DNA of 64,000 nucleotides, taken from contig NC_091312.1 of assembly GCF_038502225.1 (NCBI RefSeq), forward strand, positions 36,150,832-36,214,831, written 5' to 3'. This stretch comes from Cherax quadricarinatus (taxonomy: Eukaryota > Arthropoda > Malacostraca > Decapoda > Parastacidae). Both the position numbers and the translations under genes were made by a program. Below the pieces are notes generated by a model, which saw nothing but the letters and a program-made list of their open reading frames with translations, was not told where the DNA came from and did no database searches. Shown piece by piece: positions 34,276-43,845 of the stretch (its first letter is position 1; every line of letters begins with the position of its first letter).

Positions 34276-35290
34276 GGTTAGGTTACTTCTTTCTTTCTGT
34301 TTTTAAGAAAAAAAAAGAAAGAAGAAAAGAAAAAAGAATAAAAAAAAGGGGGGACTGGGGAGGGATAGTTCCTAGGAGGAATGAAAGGGCCAGAAATCTC
34401 CCTCCGCGCCCAAGAGGACCTCAGCACCGCAAGTAGTGTAGATGCAGCATGGAACCCGTGCCATACCCTACCCATCGTGCCAGTAAACTAGCAATCCGGG
34501 ATAGCAACCTCACATCTGCCGAGCTACCTTGGTGGACAAAAGAGAGGGCGGCCAGATATCCGCCACAAAGCATACCTCCTTCAGCCACCACCCTCGGAAT
34601 CCGAAAGGTGGCTTCCAGAGATACACCCGTCGCCCGAAAGACACCCAAAGCCACTCTCCGGGATACCGGAGAGGGATCGGGACATCCCCAGGCGATCCAG
34701 ATTCCACGGCAAACTACGCCACCGCCAAGAACCTCAACGGAATGGGATAGACCCTGGTACCCTTTCCCCTACCTGGGAACTAGCGCGCCTGTGGGAAGAA
34801 TCCCAAAGGCCAAAAAGAGGAAGGGCAAGAGGGAGGGGTGGGGAGGGGGAGGAGGAAAGGGAAAAGGGGAGGATGGGATAGGGAAGGGGGGATTGGGGGT
34901 AATTAGGTTCAGTCTGAGGAAGGAGACCGACAGGTCTAATTCCTCAGACCAAAAGCCTCTTCACCACGCCAAGGAGCCCCCCTTGAAGAGGATGAATTAC
35001 GAAGAGTGGAAATTTCTTCTCTCTCAAACTCTCTACTCCTGGGAAATCTCCTGTTCTTTGCATTCTCTATATTTCCAGTCTTTTTTTTATCTCAACTCTC
35101 TCCATTCATTAGACATCAAACTTACTTTTTGCAGACTAATACCCTTCACACTAATCTAGTTTGTACCTCTTCTCCCACTATAGATGCCCCTTGTGTCTAC
35201 TCTATTTTGTGTTCCTCTTGTCCTCTTCAGTACTTTGGAGAAACTGGCCATTCTCTTTCTGACAAACTCACTGAGCACAAAAGAAGTACA

Positions 35291-36217
35291 GTGGACCCCC
35301 GGTTAACGATTTTAATCCGTGCAAGAGGGGTAATTGTTATGCGAAATAATCGTTATGTGAATGAATTTTCCCCATAAGAAATAATGGAAATAAAATTAAT
35401 CCGTGCAAGACACCCAAAAGTATGAAAAAAAAATTTTTTTACCACATGAAATATTAATTTTAATACACACAAACTGAAAAAGGCATGCACACTTACATGA
35501 CACTTACTTTTATTGAAGATCTGGTGATGATTGATGGGATGGGAGGAGGGGAGAGCATTATCTTCTTACTGTTTAGAAGGGGAATCCCCTTCCATTAGGA
35601 CTTGAGGTAGCAAGTCCTTTTCCGGGGTTACTTCCCTTCTTCTTTTAATGCCACTAGGACCAGCTTGAGAGTCACTGGACCTCTGTCGCACAACAAATCT
35701 GTCCATAGAGCTCTGTACCTCCCGTTCCTTTACGATTTGTCTAAAATGGGCCACAACATTGTCATTGAAATAGTCACCAGCACGGCTTGCAACAGCTGTG
35801 TCAGGGTGATTTTCATCCATAAAGGTTTGCAGTTCAACCCACTGTGCACACATTTCCTTAATCTTTGAAGTAGGCACAATGGATTACTGGCATAGGCTTT
35901 CAGGGTAGCCCCAAACCCTTCAAAATCTTTCTTAATTTCCATACTAATTTCCTACCACAGGGTTTAGAAGTCCTCACTTATTTTCCAGAAACAGCACCGA
36001 AAACACTGTAATAATACGAAATATTCCGAGTGTATGCTTGGATGTTACCGCGGAGGCTGGCTGGTAAACAATGGGACGGGCGGCACATGTGAGGCTGGCT
36101 GAGGGCACATTGGACGCGTCTCGGACGAAAATCGGTGAAATCTGCGCGGCATTTTGCGATGTAAGCGGTATGCGGAAAAATCGCTATGTGATGCCATCGT
36201 TATGCGGGGGTCCACTG
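35291..36217 (-). mobile_element. Tigger element T3, deletion derivative
   Basis: Ends CAGTGGACCCCCGGTTAACG and GCGGGGGTCCACTG are flanked by TA (35289-35290, 36218-36219). It is nearly identical, in reverse, to T2 at 7465-8429, with the same catalytic-domain deletion. Confidence 0.85.
35566..35942 (-). pseudogene. Tigger C-terminal tail frame in T3
   Basis: The minus-strand frame of 103 residues (35566-35877) repeats the T2 tail almost exactly (PTSKIKEMCAQW, ENHPDTAVASRAGDYF, ending DSPSKQ). The upstream part (MEIKKDFEGFG) is one base out of frame and the N-terminal MGPKK segment is partly deleted. So the fusion frame seen in T2 is not maintained. It has no catalytic residues. Confidence 0.65.
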
Positions 36218-36781
36218 TACTAGGCTTGCCGACACCAACAATGCTCTCTTTTGTCATGTTAGAGATCACAGTCATCCTATTGATTGGTTTTCTGCTAAAA
36301 CTGTCTACCCCACTTCTAACTTTGACAGTTGCCATCTCGTTGAATCCTCTCTTATACACAACTTTCCTTGTATGAACCTTAGTCTTGGTTTTGTCTCTGT
36401 AGATGCCTTCCTTTCCCATTACAATGTCAAATGCTTCAAATTTCAGAACACACATGATTTAAACTGATTCTTTTTATCTTCTCTTTTCCTGGGTTTCCTT
36501 TCTTCTGTCTTGGGTGTCTTCCCCACCCCCCTTTCCCTACTCCTTGTAGGCTCTTTGCTCTCCTACAGTGCTCTTCTTTCATGGCCTTTTAATGACTCCA
36601 CTGCTGCTACTACTACTACCCTGCTACCTTTGGCTCCTGCCTTCACTTTGCCTCCTTTTTCTTCCCCCCTTCTCTATTTCTTGTCCCACTAACTATTCTC
36701 CCTAGTTTCCACTACAAACCTTACCTCTATCACTACTACTACTCCCATCTCTCTTGTCCCGTCCCCACCAGCTTGCCAATA

Positions 36782-36984
36782 CAGTGGAACCTCAAAAATC
36801 GAACTGCTCCCAACACGACCAATTATGTAATTGTATTTTTGTAAGTGCTTTTATAAGTGTATTTTTGAGGGTCTGAAATGGACTAATCTAATTTACATTA
36901 TTCCTGATGGGAATAAATTCATTCTGTAAAGGCACTCGAACAGCCTTCTGGACCGAAGAAAGTTCGATATTTGAGGTTCCACTG
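36782..36984. mobile_element. Tigger-type MITE, 203 bp
   Basis: CAGTGGAACCTCAAAAATCG and TTTGAGGTTCCACTG form the ends, flanked by TA (36780-36781, 36985-36986). It has no coding capacity. The ends match the CAGTGGAAC type seen in T4 and at 54339. Confidence 0.8.
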
Positions 36985-37084
36985 TATGTACTGGCTTCTC
37001 TCCTTTGTTAGTATGATTCTGTAAATGGTCCAATTCAGACCCATTGATCCTGACACAGACAATTTTGAAATGCCAGATATTGAA

Positions 37085-37325
37085 GTTGGGAGATCCTTGT
37101 CAGTCAGATTAAAAGTCTGTTACAGTAAGTGTTTATGCACCTAGAGAAGAAAGAAGTGTAGAGGAGACAGATTTTCAAAGATGTCGAGTGATTGGGGGGG
37201 GGGGGGAGTTTTGAACCAAGTGAGATAGTACTTGTGGTGGGGGATCTGAATGCTAAAGTGGGTAAAACTGGTGTGGAGGGAATAGTAAGTTTGGGGTGCC
37301 AGGGCAAAATGAAAATGGGGAGCTT
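37085..37325 (+). pseudogene. RTE-like LINE, endonuclease fragment
   Basis: The decayed coding sequence reads VYAPREERSVEE, then, after a G-run frameshift near 37200, a GDLNAKVGKTGVEG-like stretch and LGCQGKMKMGSF. VYAP and GDLNA are standard boxes of LINE AP endonucleases. The PB-B element at 37330-42248 interrupts it at TTAA, and the next coding piece resumes at 42253. Family assignment as RTE-like is tentative. Confidence 0.5.
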
Positions 37326-37596
37326 TTAACACGTTAACTGTCCAAACGTAGATCTATGTTCTCTTGCCCCGCGTTCCAAATATTTTGGAAAAAAACAAAA
37401 ATTAAATTAAGGAGGGTAATTTTTTGTGTGTAATAAGACCAAAAAAATTTTTTTTAGGGTCAGTACTTACTGAGATATAAGACTGCGAAGTTAGCGCTGG
37501 ATGCTAACCTGACGGCAACATGGAGTCCTGCCGCTTGCAGAAGTGTTGCTGATATACCTTTTTTCGTTTTTTCTTTTTTAATTTATATAATTTTTA

Positions 37597-38345
37597 GTGA
37601 AGGGATTCAGGGAAACTGGTTTTTATATAGCCGGACTTGAGTACTGGAAATGGGAAGTACAGTGCCTGCACTTTAAAGGAGGAGTTTGGGATATTGGCAG
37701 TTTGGAGGGATATGTTATATATCTTTATACAGATACCATCCGACTTACGACCGAGCTTGGTTCCAACCAACTGGTCGTAAGTCAAAATGGATGCAAGTCG
37801 AACCTTACTACTGAATATCAACATCACATTTTTGCAATGCTTTATTTTATTGTTTTATTCTGGTATTTCATTTTTTACATTACTTTTTATGCTGTTAGTA
37901 CTGTATTTTATACTGTAAGGTTTAGGGTAAACACTGTGTACAATACAAACAGTTGTTTATTTCTCAGAAATTTGGCATATAAAACACGGTTGTAAGTCGA
38001 GTGGTCGGATGGTAGGTGTATATACTTCTAAATTGTTGTATCTGGGCACCTCTGCAAAAACAGTGATTATGTATGAGTGAGGTGAAAGTGTTGAATGATG
38101 ATGAAAGTATTTTTTTGGGGGGGATTTTCTTTGTTTTTGGGTCACCCTGCCTCGGTGGGAGACGCACCTCTGCAGCCTTCTCCTCGCTGTGATTATGTAT
38201 GAGTGAGTGCACCACTCACTCTTTTTCCCTCATCAATTCTATGATTCACCTCATCTTTCATAGAAGTGTTGAATGATGATGAAAGTATTTTTTCATCAGC
38301 AAAGAGCAGCTGGGGGTGATTCTTTATTTTCGACCTGTTGGAAAA
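37597..38345 (+). repeat. RTE-like LINE 3'-end pieces, with MITE insertion
   Basis: The stretch 37597-37728 ('gaagggattcagggaaactg', 'tacagtgcctgcactttaaa') is the reverse complement of the tails at 15514 and 21125. After the MITE (37730-38018) it continues to the terminal box (ctgcctcggtgggagacg, 38145-38163). From 38166 to 38345 shorter blocks from the minus strand of the same LINE follow ('ctttttccctcatcaattct', 'catcagcaaagagcagctg'), so the region is rearranged. Confidence 0.5.
37730..38018. mobile_element. MITE, CTACCATCCGACTTACGACC family, copy 1
   Basis: Ends ATACCATCCGACTTACGACC and GTCGGATGGTAGGTG are flanked by TA (37728-37729, 38019-38020). The AT-rich interior matches copy 2 at 41344-41638 in reverse. 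No coding. Confidence 0.75.
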
Positions 38346-38585
38346 AAAAAAATTACAATTTGTAGTAGTTGTGATTTCATAGCCAATGTTTGTTCTGACA
38401 CTAACATTAGATACTCAAAGTGGAACCTTGTTTTTTGGCTGTAATCCGTTCCAGAAGGTCGGCCTAAATTCGAAATGGCCCAAATTCGAAGCAATATTTC
38501 CCATAAGAATTAATGTAAATACAATTAATCTATTCCAGACAAAAATATTCACAAAAAATTTATTTTATAAAGATTAATTATAGTT

Positions 38586-40994
38586 TTACATACACAAAAC
38601 AATGAGAACTAAATAAAATAAATTAAGAACATTTAAATTACTATTACATACCTTTACTGAAGACTTTTGTTGGCTTATGGAAGACAGGGAGGAGGAGAGG
38701 GGGAAAGCGGATTGTTTGGGAGGGGAATCCCCCTCCATAAGGACTTTAGGTAACAAGTCCCTCTCTGGGGTTACTTCCTTTCTTTCTTTTAATGCCACTA
38801 GGACCAGCTCGAGAGTCACTGGACCCCTGTCGCACAAAATAACTGTCCAGAGCGCTCTGTTTCTGGCGTCTCTAAGATTTCCCTAAAATAGGACAAGGTT
38901 TTGTCACTGAACATGTTGCAGATATGGCTTGTTTCAGCTTGGTTAGGGTGATATTTCTCCACAAAAGTTTGCACCTCATTCCACTTTGCACAAATGTCCT
39001 TAATCACTGAAGAAGGCACATCCTTCCCTCTCTCTTCCTCCTCCTTCTCTGAAGCAAGTTCCACAGCTGTGGTCTGTTGCTGTTCCAGTTGAAGGTGTTG
39101 CAGCTCTTCAGTGGTTAGCTCTTCCCTGTGGTCCTCCACCAACTCTTCCACATCCTCACCACTCACATCCAACCCCATGGACTTCCCCAATGTCATAACA
39201 GGCAGAGGGTTGACAGGGTCAGGGTCAGGGTCAGCCTCAAACCTATCAAAATCTTTCTTGTCACCAGTGTCGAGGTTGGGAGACTACTCTCTCCCGTCTT
39301 CGCATTGGCCATACTTGTCTTACTCATGGATATCTCATGGAGAGGCACCCTGCTCCTCTCTTTGAGAATTGTCAGGCTCCATTATCAGTCAGCCACATTC
39401 TGTTGGACTGCCCACTTTATCAACGAGCACGCAGAATTTACCTCCATCGTCGTCTTCGCTCCGCTGCTCTCTCTTTACCTTCCCTTCTCGCTGATGGACC
39501 CACCTTTCATCCGGACTCTCTCATTGACTTTTTGAAAACAACTGACTTACTTCACAAACTCTGATGCCTTCAGCCCTTTCTGCCTCAATCTCCTGCTACC
39601 CTCTACCCCCGCACTATCCCCTGTCCCGCTGTTTTCTGTACCCTACTGATCATCCCTCCCCCCTTCTGCTGCCCAATACCCTCGCTTCCTTCCCTACCCT
39701 GCAGCGCTGTATAGCCCTTGTGGCTTAGCGCTTCTTTTTGATTATAATAATAATAATCAAAATCTTTCTCAAGGACACAGTCTGCCCACAATTGTCTCCA
39801 AGAAGAGTTCAAAGTTCTGGAAGTCACTCCCTGCCAAGCCTTACCTATAAGGCTTATGCAGTTGTAGATATTGAAGTGATTCCTCCAGAACTCTCTTGGG
39901 GTTAATTCAGTGTCCAAGGTCACTTCAAAGCACTTCTGAAACATTGCTTTTGTGTAGAGTTTTTTGAAGCTAGAAATGACTTGCTGGTCCATGGGCTAGA
40001 TAAGAAGAGTGGTGTTAGGAGGCAAGAACTTCACTGTTATAAAATGAAAATCCCTAGACAATTGGTCTACCAAGTTTGGAGGATGAGCAGAAGCATTGTC
40101 CATTACCAGGAGGCAAGCTTGAGTAGCAATTTATTTTCCAGGAGGTATTTTTTCACACTCGGGCCAAACATTTCATGGACCCAATCAATGAAAATTTGCC
40201 TTGTGACCCATGCCTTATGATTAGCTTTCCACAACACACCAATTTACTCTTGACGGCATTGTTTTTCTTGAACACTCTGGGCTTTCAGAGTGATACACGA
40301 GTAAAGGCTTCACTTTGAAATCCCCACTAGCATCAGCACAAAACAAAAGTTAGCCTGTCTTTCGTAGGCTTGTATCATGGCAGTGCCTTTTCCTCGTCTT
40401 TGGCATTTTCTTCCAAAAGAGGCCTGTTTCATCACAATTGAACATGTTGGGGTTGGATTTCTTCAGCCTCTACGTACCCCTTGAATTCCTGCACAAATTT
40501 TTCAGCCACACGTCTGTCTGAACTTGCAGCCTCACCATGCCTTACAACACTGTGTATGCCACTACGCTTCTTAAATCTCGCAAACCAGCCTCTGCTGGCC
40601 TTAAATTCACTAACATCATCACTAGTACCAGGCATTTTCTTTACGAGATCCTCATGCAACTGCCTTGCCTCTTCACAAATGATCGTCTCTGAAACACTAT
40701 CACCCACTGTTTTTCCCTGAGCCACAACAACAACAACAACTTCTCCACATCATCATTTGTTTGTGATCTCTTTTTCGTTAACATGTTTACCCCTTTTGCC
40801 ACATCATCTTCCTTGATTTGTTCTTTCTTTGCCAGGATAGAAGTGATTGTTGATTTGTTTTTGCCATACATCCTGGCAAGTTCCAGCACCCACACACCAC
40901 TTTCGTATTTTTCTATTACTTCCTTCTTAAATTCCATTGTGTTTCTCACTTTCTTTACCAAAGGAACTTTACTAGGAACTTTCTTGGGGCCCAT
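38586..40994 (-). pseudogene. Tigger (pogo-family) transposase, T4, broken
   Basis: The start MGPKKVPSKVPLVKKVR is at 40994, followed by the CENP-B-type HTH (EVIEKYESGVWVLELARMYG). A frameshift near 40720 leads to the second helix-turn-helix region (40432-40725, ASRGWFARFKKRSGIHSVVR). CDETGLFWKKMP near 40410-40450 carries the first catalytic Asp. The middle is frameshifted; MDQQVISSFKKLYTKAMF (39992) holds the third Asp position. The I-like LINE splits the C-terminal part after EKDFD. The tail (38816-39196) contains LDVSGEDVEELVEDHREE. The protein would have cut and pasted the element at TA sites. Several shifts and the insertion inactivate it. Confidence 0.72.
39259..39755 (+). mobile_element. 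5'-truncated I-like LINE, 497 bp
   Basis: Only the end of ORF2 (39337-39564: ENCQAPLSVSHILLDC to LLHKL) and the 3'UTR with (TAA)n remain. A perfect 14-bp duplication, atcaaaatctttct, flanks it (39245-39258, 39756-39769), inside the Tigger T4 coding region. It is close in sequence to copies 1-3. Confidence 0.92.
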
Positions 40995-41343
40995 GGTGAC
41001 TTATTTCACAGTCACACCTAATAAAAAAACACCAAAAACAATGGATTTTAAGGAAATGTTTGGATGAATGCACAGAGTATATGCTCACTCACCAACAAAG
41101 GGAGACCGACTCACCTACGCACGACATCCTGGTGGGAGGCAGGCTGACGCGTCTAATACAGCCGATATATGAAGCAACAGCCAAAATATGGAGTAAAATT
41201 TCCGCCGAAAAACTGGCCTAAATACGAATTGGCCGATAAACGCAGCGGCCAAAAAATGAGGTTCCACTGTAGTACTCAATAACAAACATACTGACAGGTG
41301 AACATTTTCACCTGCCTTGGTCACCTACTATTGTCTAGAAATA

Positions 41344-41638
41344 CACCTACCATCTGACTTACGACCTGCTCGACATACGACCACTCGACTTACGACCGTG
41401 TTTTTTATGCCAAATTTCTGGGAAATAAACAACTGTTTGCGTTGTACACAATGTTTATCCTAAACCTTACAGTATAAAATACAGTACTAACAGCATAAAA
41501 GGTAAAGTAAAAAATGAAATACCAAAATAAAACAATAAAATAGTCATTACAAAAATGTGATGTTGATATTCAGTAGTACAGTTTGACTTACGGCCGGTTG
41601 GTCAGAACCAAGCTCGGTCGTAAGTCGGATGGTAGGTG
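41344..41638. mobile_element. MITE, CTACCATCCGACTTACGACC family, copy 2
   Basis: Ends CACCTACCATCTGACTTACG and AAGTCGGATGGTAGGTG are flanked by TA (41342-41343, 41639-41640). The interior matches copy 1 reversed ('aaataaacaactgtttg'). Confidence 0.8.
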
Positions 41639-42252
41639 TATATACAAAGTCTTTCTAGGTCCCAGCAATGTTTTAAACATGCTGGAGTACATATGAAATT
41701 CCTTGAAGCACTGTTTAAGATGAGCGTCACTTCATTGCTGACAGTGCAGCAGAGGAGTGACACTTGATCATGCACTGCCTTGGCTTTGTTTGTTTTCACT
41801 GTTACATATAAACATGTTTATCTGTCTGTCTGTCTTTATTTGTCTGTCTAGCTCTGCTTATCTGTCTGCTTGTCTCTCTTTCTGTCTCAGAAAGCCACTC
41901 ATGAACTAACAGGTATTACACACGATGCAGAGTCACGTCTGATTCCTGAACAAGTGAAAGTGCGTATTACTTGCCAGTCATGCTTATTATGCCTTGTATC
42001 TACAAGCACAGTATAGCACTTTGTCTGGATTTTTTGGGTTATCCTAGGTAATTTACACTATGTATAATAACTATGTGTACCTGTGAGACAGAGACAGGCA
42101 AAGATAGATACAGACAGATGGAGATAGAGACAGCGAAAGTCAATCAGCCACCCAGCCAGCCTGCCAAACACGTACTATTACACATGTTCCAGAATTGTTT
42201 GGAGCGCTAGCAGTAAGAATGTAGATCTATGTTTGGAGAGTTAAGGCGTTAA

Positions 42253-42830
42253 CTGAACTATGTAATAGAAAGAGGTTTGGTAATAAGTAATACATTAAAA
42301 AAAAAAAGAAGATAACTAAGTGTACAAGATATGATATTGCACATAATGAAAGTAGTTTGTTTGATTGTGTACTGGTGGATTAATGGTTGATGGGTAAGAG
42401 AGTTGAAAGTTTATAAACTAAGGGAGGAGGAAGTTAGGGTGAGATATAAGCAACTATTGGGAGAAAGGTGGGCAAATGCGAGAATAGGTAATGTGGTGGG
42501 GGGTTGGGGTGGGGGGGTTGAAGAGGGGTGGGATAGTTTTAAAAATGCAGTGTTAGAATGCAGAGCAGAAATTTCTGGCTATAGAAAGGTGGGTGAAGGA
42601 GGAAAGAGAAGTGATTGGTGGAATGAGGTAAAGGGTGTAATAAAACAGAAAAAGATCACGTATAAGAGATTTTTACAAAGCAAAAGTGATATAAGAAGGG
42701 TGGAGTATACAGAGAGTAAAAGAGAGCAAATAATAGAGTGGGTGAGGGGCTGTCAACAAACTGCTGAAAATAAGAAATTTTTTTGAAGTGAAATAGGTTA
42801 AGAAAGCCTAGGAAATAAATGGATTTGACA
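42253..42830 (+). pseudogene. RTE-like LINE, endonuclease end and linker
   Basis: The frame 42403-42786 (127 residues) reads VYKLREEEVRVRYKQLLGERW, then GKRSDWWNEVKGVIKQKK and ENKKFF. The inverted fragment at 48498-49069 gives the same region with AYKLKEEAVRARYKQVLEDRW. This is the linker between AP endonuclease and RT in the LINE whose ORF is commonly labelled 'craniofacial development protein 2-like'. A TTAA-type element begins at 42836 just after it, and coding resumes at 44381. Confidence 0.6.
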
Positions 42831-43344
42831 GTTTACCCTTTCAGGGTCCAGACCCCTGATCTGAAAGTTGTCCACAGGGACCAAGAATTTTCAAAATTTA
42901 TTTTTTATTTTTTCTTATGAAATGGTAGAGAATCTTTTTCCGAAGGTAATAAAATAAAAAGCACAAAATTTGATTAAAATTGATGAAATTGTGCTCTCGT
43001 GAATTTTGCTGCGTCTGATATTTATGCATCAGCGATTTTGCCTAATTTGACTCCCAATTTAGGCCAATTACATTATTCCAGTGGACCAAATTCTTCGTTA
43101 TTTTGTTAGTATATTACTTATATTTTGTTGACTGAGCACAAGAACTATTTCAACTGCCCAATAAAGTGATCAGAAATTGGTAATTTGGCCAATGTCACAC
43201 AGTCCAAAATATTTCAATTTCAAAAAAGGGTCCAGAATAAGCAATGGGCATTCCTGGCACTAAAATAACAGTTCCTCTGTTTATTAATTACATTTTCAAG
43301 CTTTACAGACAAATTTCATATTGATTTTTTACTCACATAATGAA

Positions 43345-43845
43345 CATTAAAATGGTATAAAATACCGACATGTTGTTAGGTAAGACACATATGCAACCTA
43401 ACTGTTGCATGTGTGTCTTACCTAACAACATGTCGGTATTTTATACAATTTTAATGTTCAATCTGTCAGACACTGCAACACAAGGGTATCTTGGTACAGA
43501 CCTGAAATCAACTTCGACAACCTCTACTAGTGAGAACGGCTGGATTTGAGAGGGACCTGACCTCCCAACATCTGCATTCTACTAGTGACCTACGTCTCAC
43601 CTCCTGGCGCTATATAAGGCTCCATCCTGTCACTTTAACTCCATATTGTTTCAGACTATGGAACAATGCTCTTCTCCAGACTGAGGGACTGACCACCTCA
43701 AAACTTTAAGGGTGATGGACTGATTACATCGTCTTCAAGTCTCTTCTGCTTCTATCAACTTTTCTGTACTCGACTGAAGAAGCCTACTGTGTAGGCGAAA
43801 CGTTTCGAAATAAAGATACCTAAGTGTTGCATATGTGTCTTACCT
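43345..43845 (+). mobile_element. Short Penelope-type insertion with hammerhead-like 3' motif
   Basis: A perfect 14-bp target duplication, actcacataatgaa, flanks it (43331-43344, 43846-43859). The 5' side is a fold-back of about 50 bp per arm (43342-43465). The body has no coding. The 3' side has CTGAAGA-stem-GAAAC, AATAAA (about 43809) and GTTGCATATGTGTCTTAC. Its 5' arm contains the inverse of that tail, which fits the inverted-terminus insertions typical of PLEs. Confidence 0.65.
43770..43808 (+). ncRNA. Hammerhead-ribozyme-like motif (untested)
   Basis: The order is TCGA, CTGAAGA, A, GCCTAC-TGT-GTAGGC, GAAA, CGTT, TCGA. CTGANGA and GAAA are the two conserved strands of a hammerhead core, separated by a perfect 6-bp stem II, and the outer TCGA pair could form a 4-bp stem I. 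Minimal hammerheads with very short stem III are known in PLE terminal repeats. Against it: one extra A follows CTGAAGA, stem III is at most 2 bp, and the residue before the cleavage site is not the usual GTC. Activity is unproven. Confidence 0.35.

Larger units (their letters stand above)
28496..34991 (-). mobile_element. I-like LINE, full-length copy 3 (inverted)
   Basis: The (TTA)n run at 28496-28515 is the reversed tail; the 5' terminus CCTTGAAGAGG (reverse of CCTCTTCAAGG) is at 34981-34991. Order and content match copies 1 and 2. No clean target duplication is visible: left flank 'atgaaagacaatta' and right flank 'atgaattacgaag' share only ATGAA. Flanking PLE sequences point in opposite directions, so the insertion point may coincide with a PLE inversion junction. 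Confidence 0.88.
34992..36467 (+). pseudogene. Penelope-like GIY-YIG endonuclease domain, split by a Tigger
   Basis: PLE proteins pair an RT with a C-terminal GIY-YIG nuclease that cuts the target. The left piece reads CVYSILCSSCPLQYFGETG and then SLSDKLTEHKRST, the VYS...YFGETG form of the GIY-YIG signature. Removing Tigger T3 with one TA restores the frame: RLADTNNALFCHVRDHSHPID, then FDSCHLVESSLIHNF, MNLSLGF and VSVDAFLSHYNVKC, with TGA at 36465-36467. GETGH and DKL replace the usual GETGR and DRL, changing basic positions often conserved in this nuclease. It is inactive because of truncation and insertion. Confidence 0.7.
34992..37075 (+). mobile_element. Penelope-like element, 3' half (5' truncated)
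   Basis: This contains the GIY-YIG endonuclease end of a PLE protein, a 3'UTR shared with the inverted piece at 28195-28495, and a decayed terminal motif (AATGGTCC...CAGACCCATTG, 37027-37048). It is interrupted by Tigger T3 (35291-36217) and a Tigger-type MITE (36782-36984). The reverse transcriptase part is missing; LINE copy 3 abuts the left end. Confidence 0.65.
38414..41269 (-). mobile_element. Tigger element T4, near full length
   Basis: The right end AATGAGGTTCCACTG (with TA at 41270-41271) is clear; the left end (CTCAAAGTGGAACC, after TA 38412-38413) is degraded. It carries all parts of the transposase gene in reverse, plus a truncated I-like LINE insertion at 39259-39755. It is inserted in the PB-B element. 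Confidence 0.78.
37330..42248. mobile_element. piggyBac-type composite element, second copy (family PB-B)
   Basis: It is flanked by TTAA (37326-37329, 42249-42252), with ends CACGTTAACTGTCC then AAACGTAGATCT, and AGATCTATGTTTGG then AGAGTTAAGGCG. The interior is the reverse of 2446-8482 once nested elements are removed. Nested here are a LINE tail with a MITE (37597-38345), Tigger T4 (38414-41269) and a second MITE (41344-41638). It sits inside an RTE-like LINE. Confidence 0.7.
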
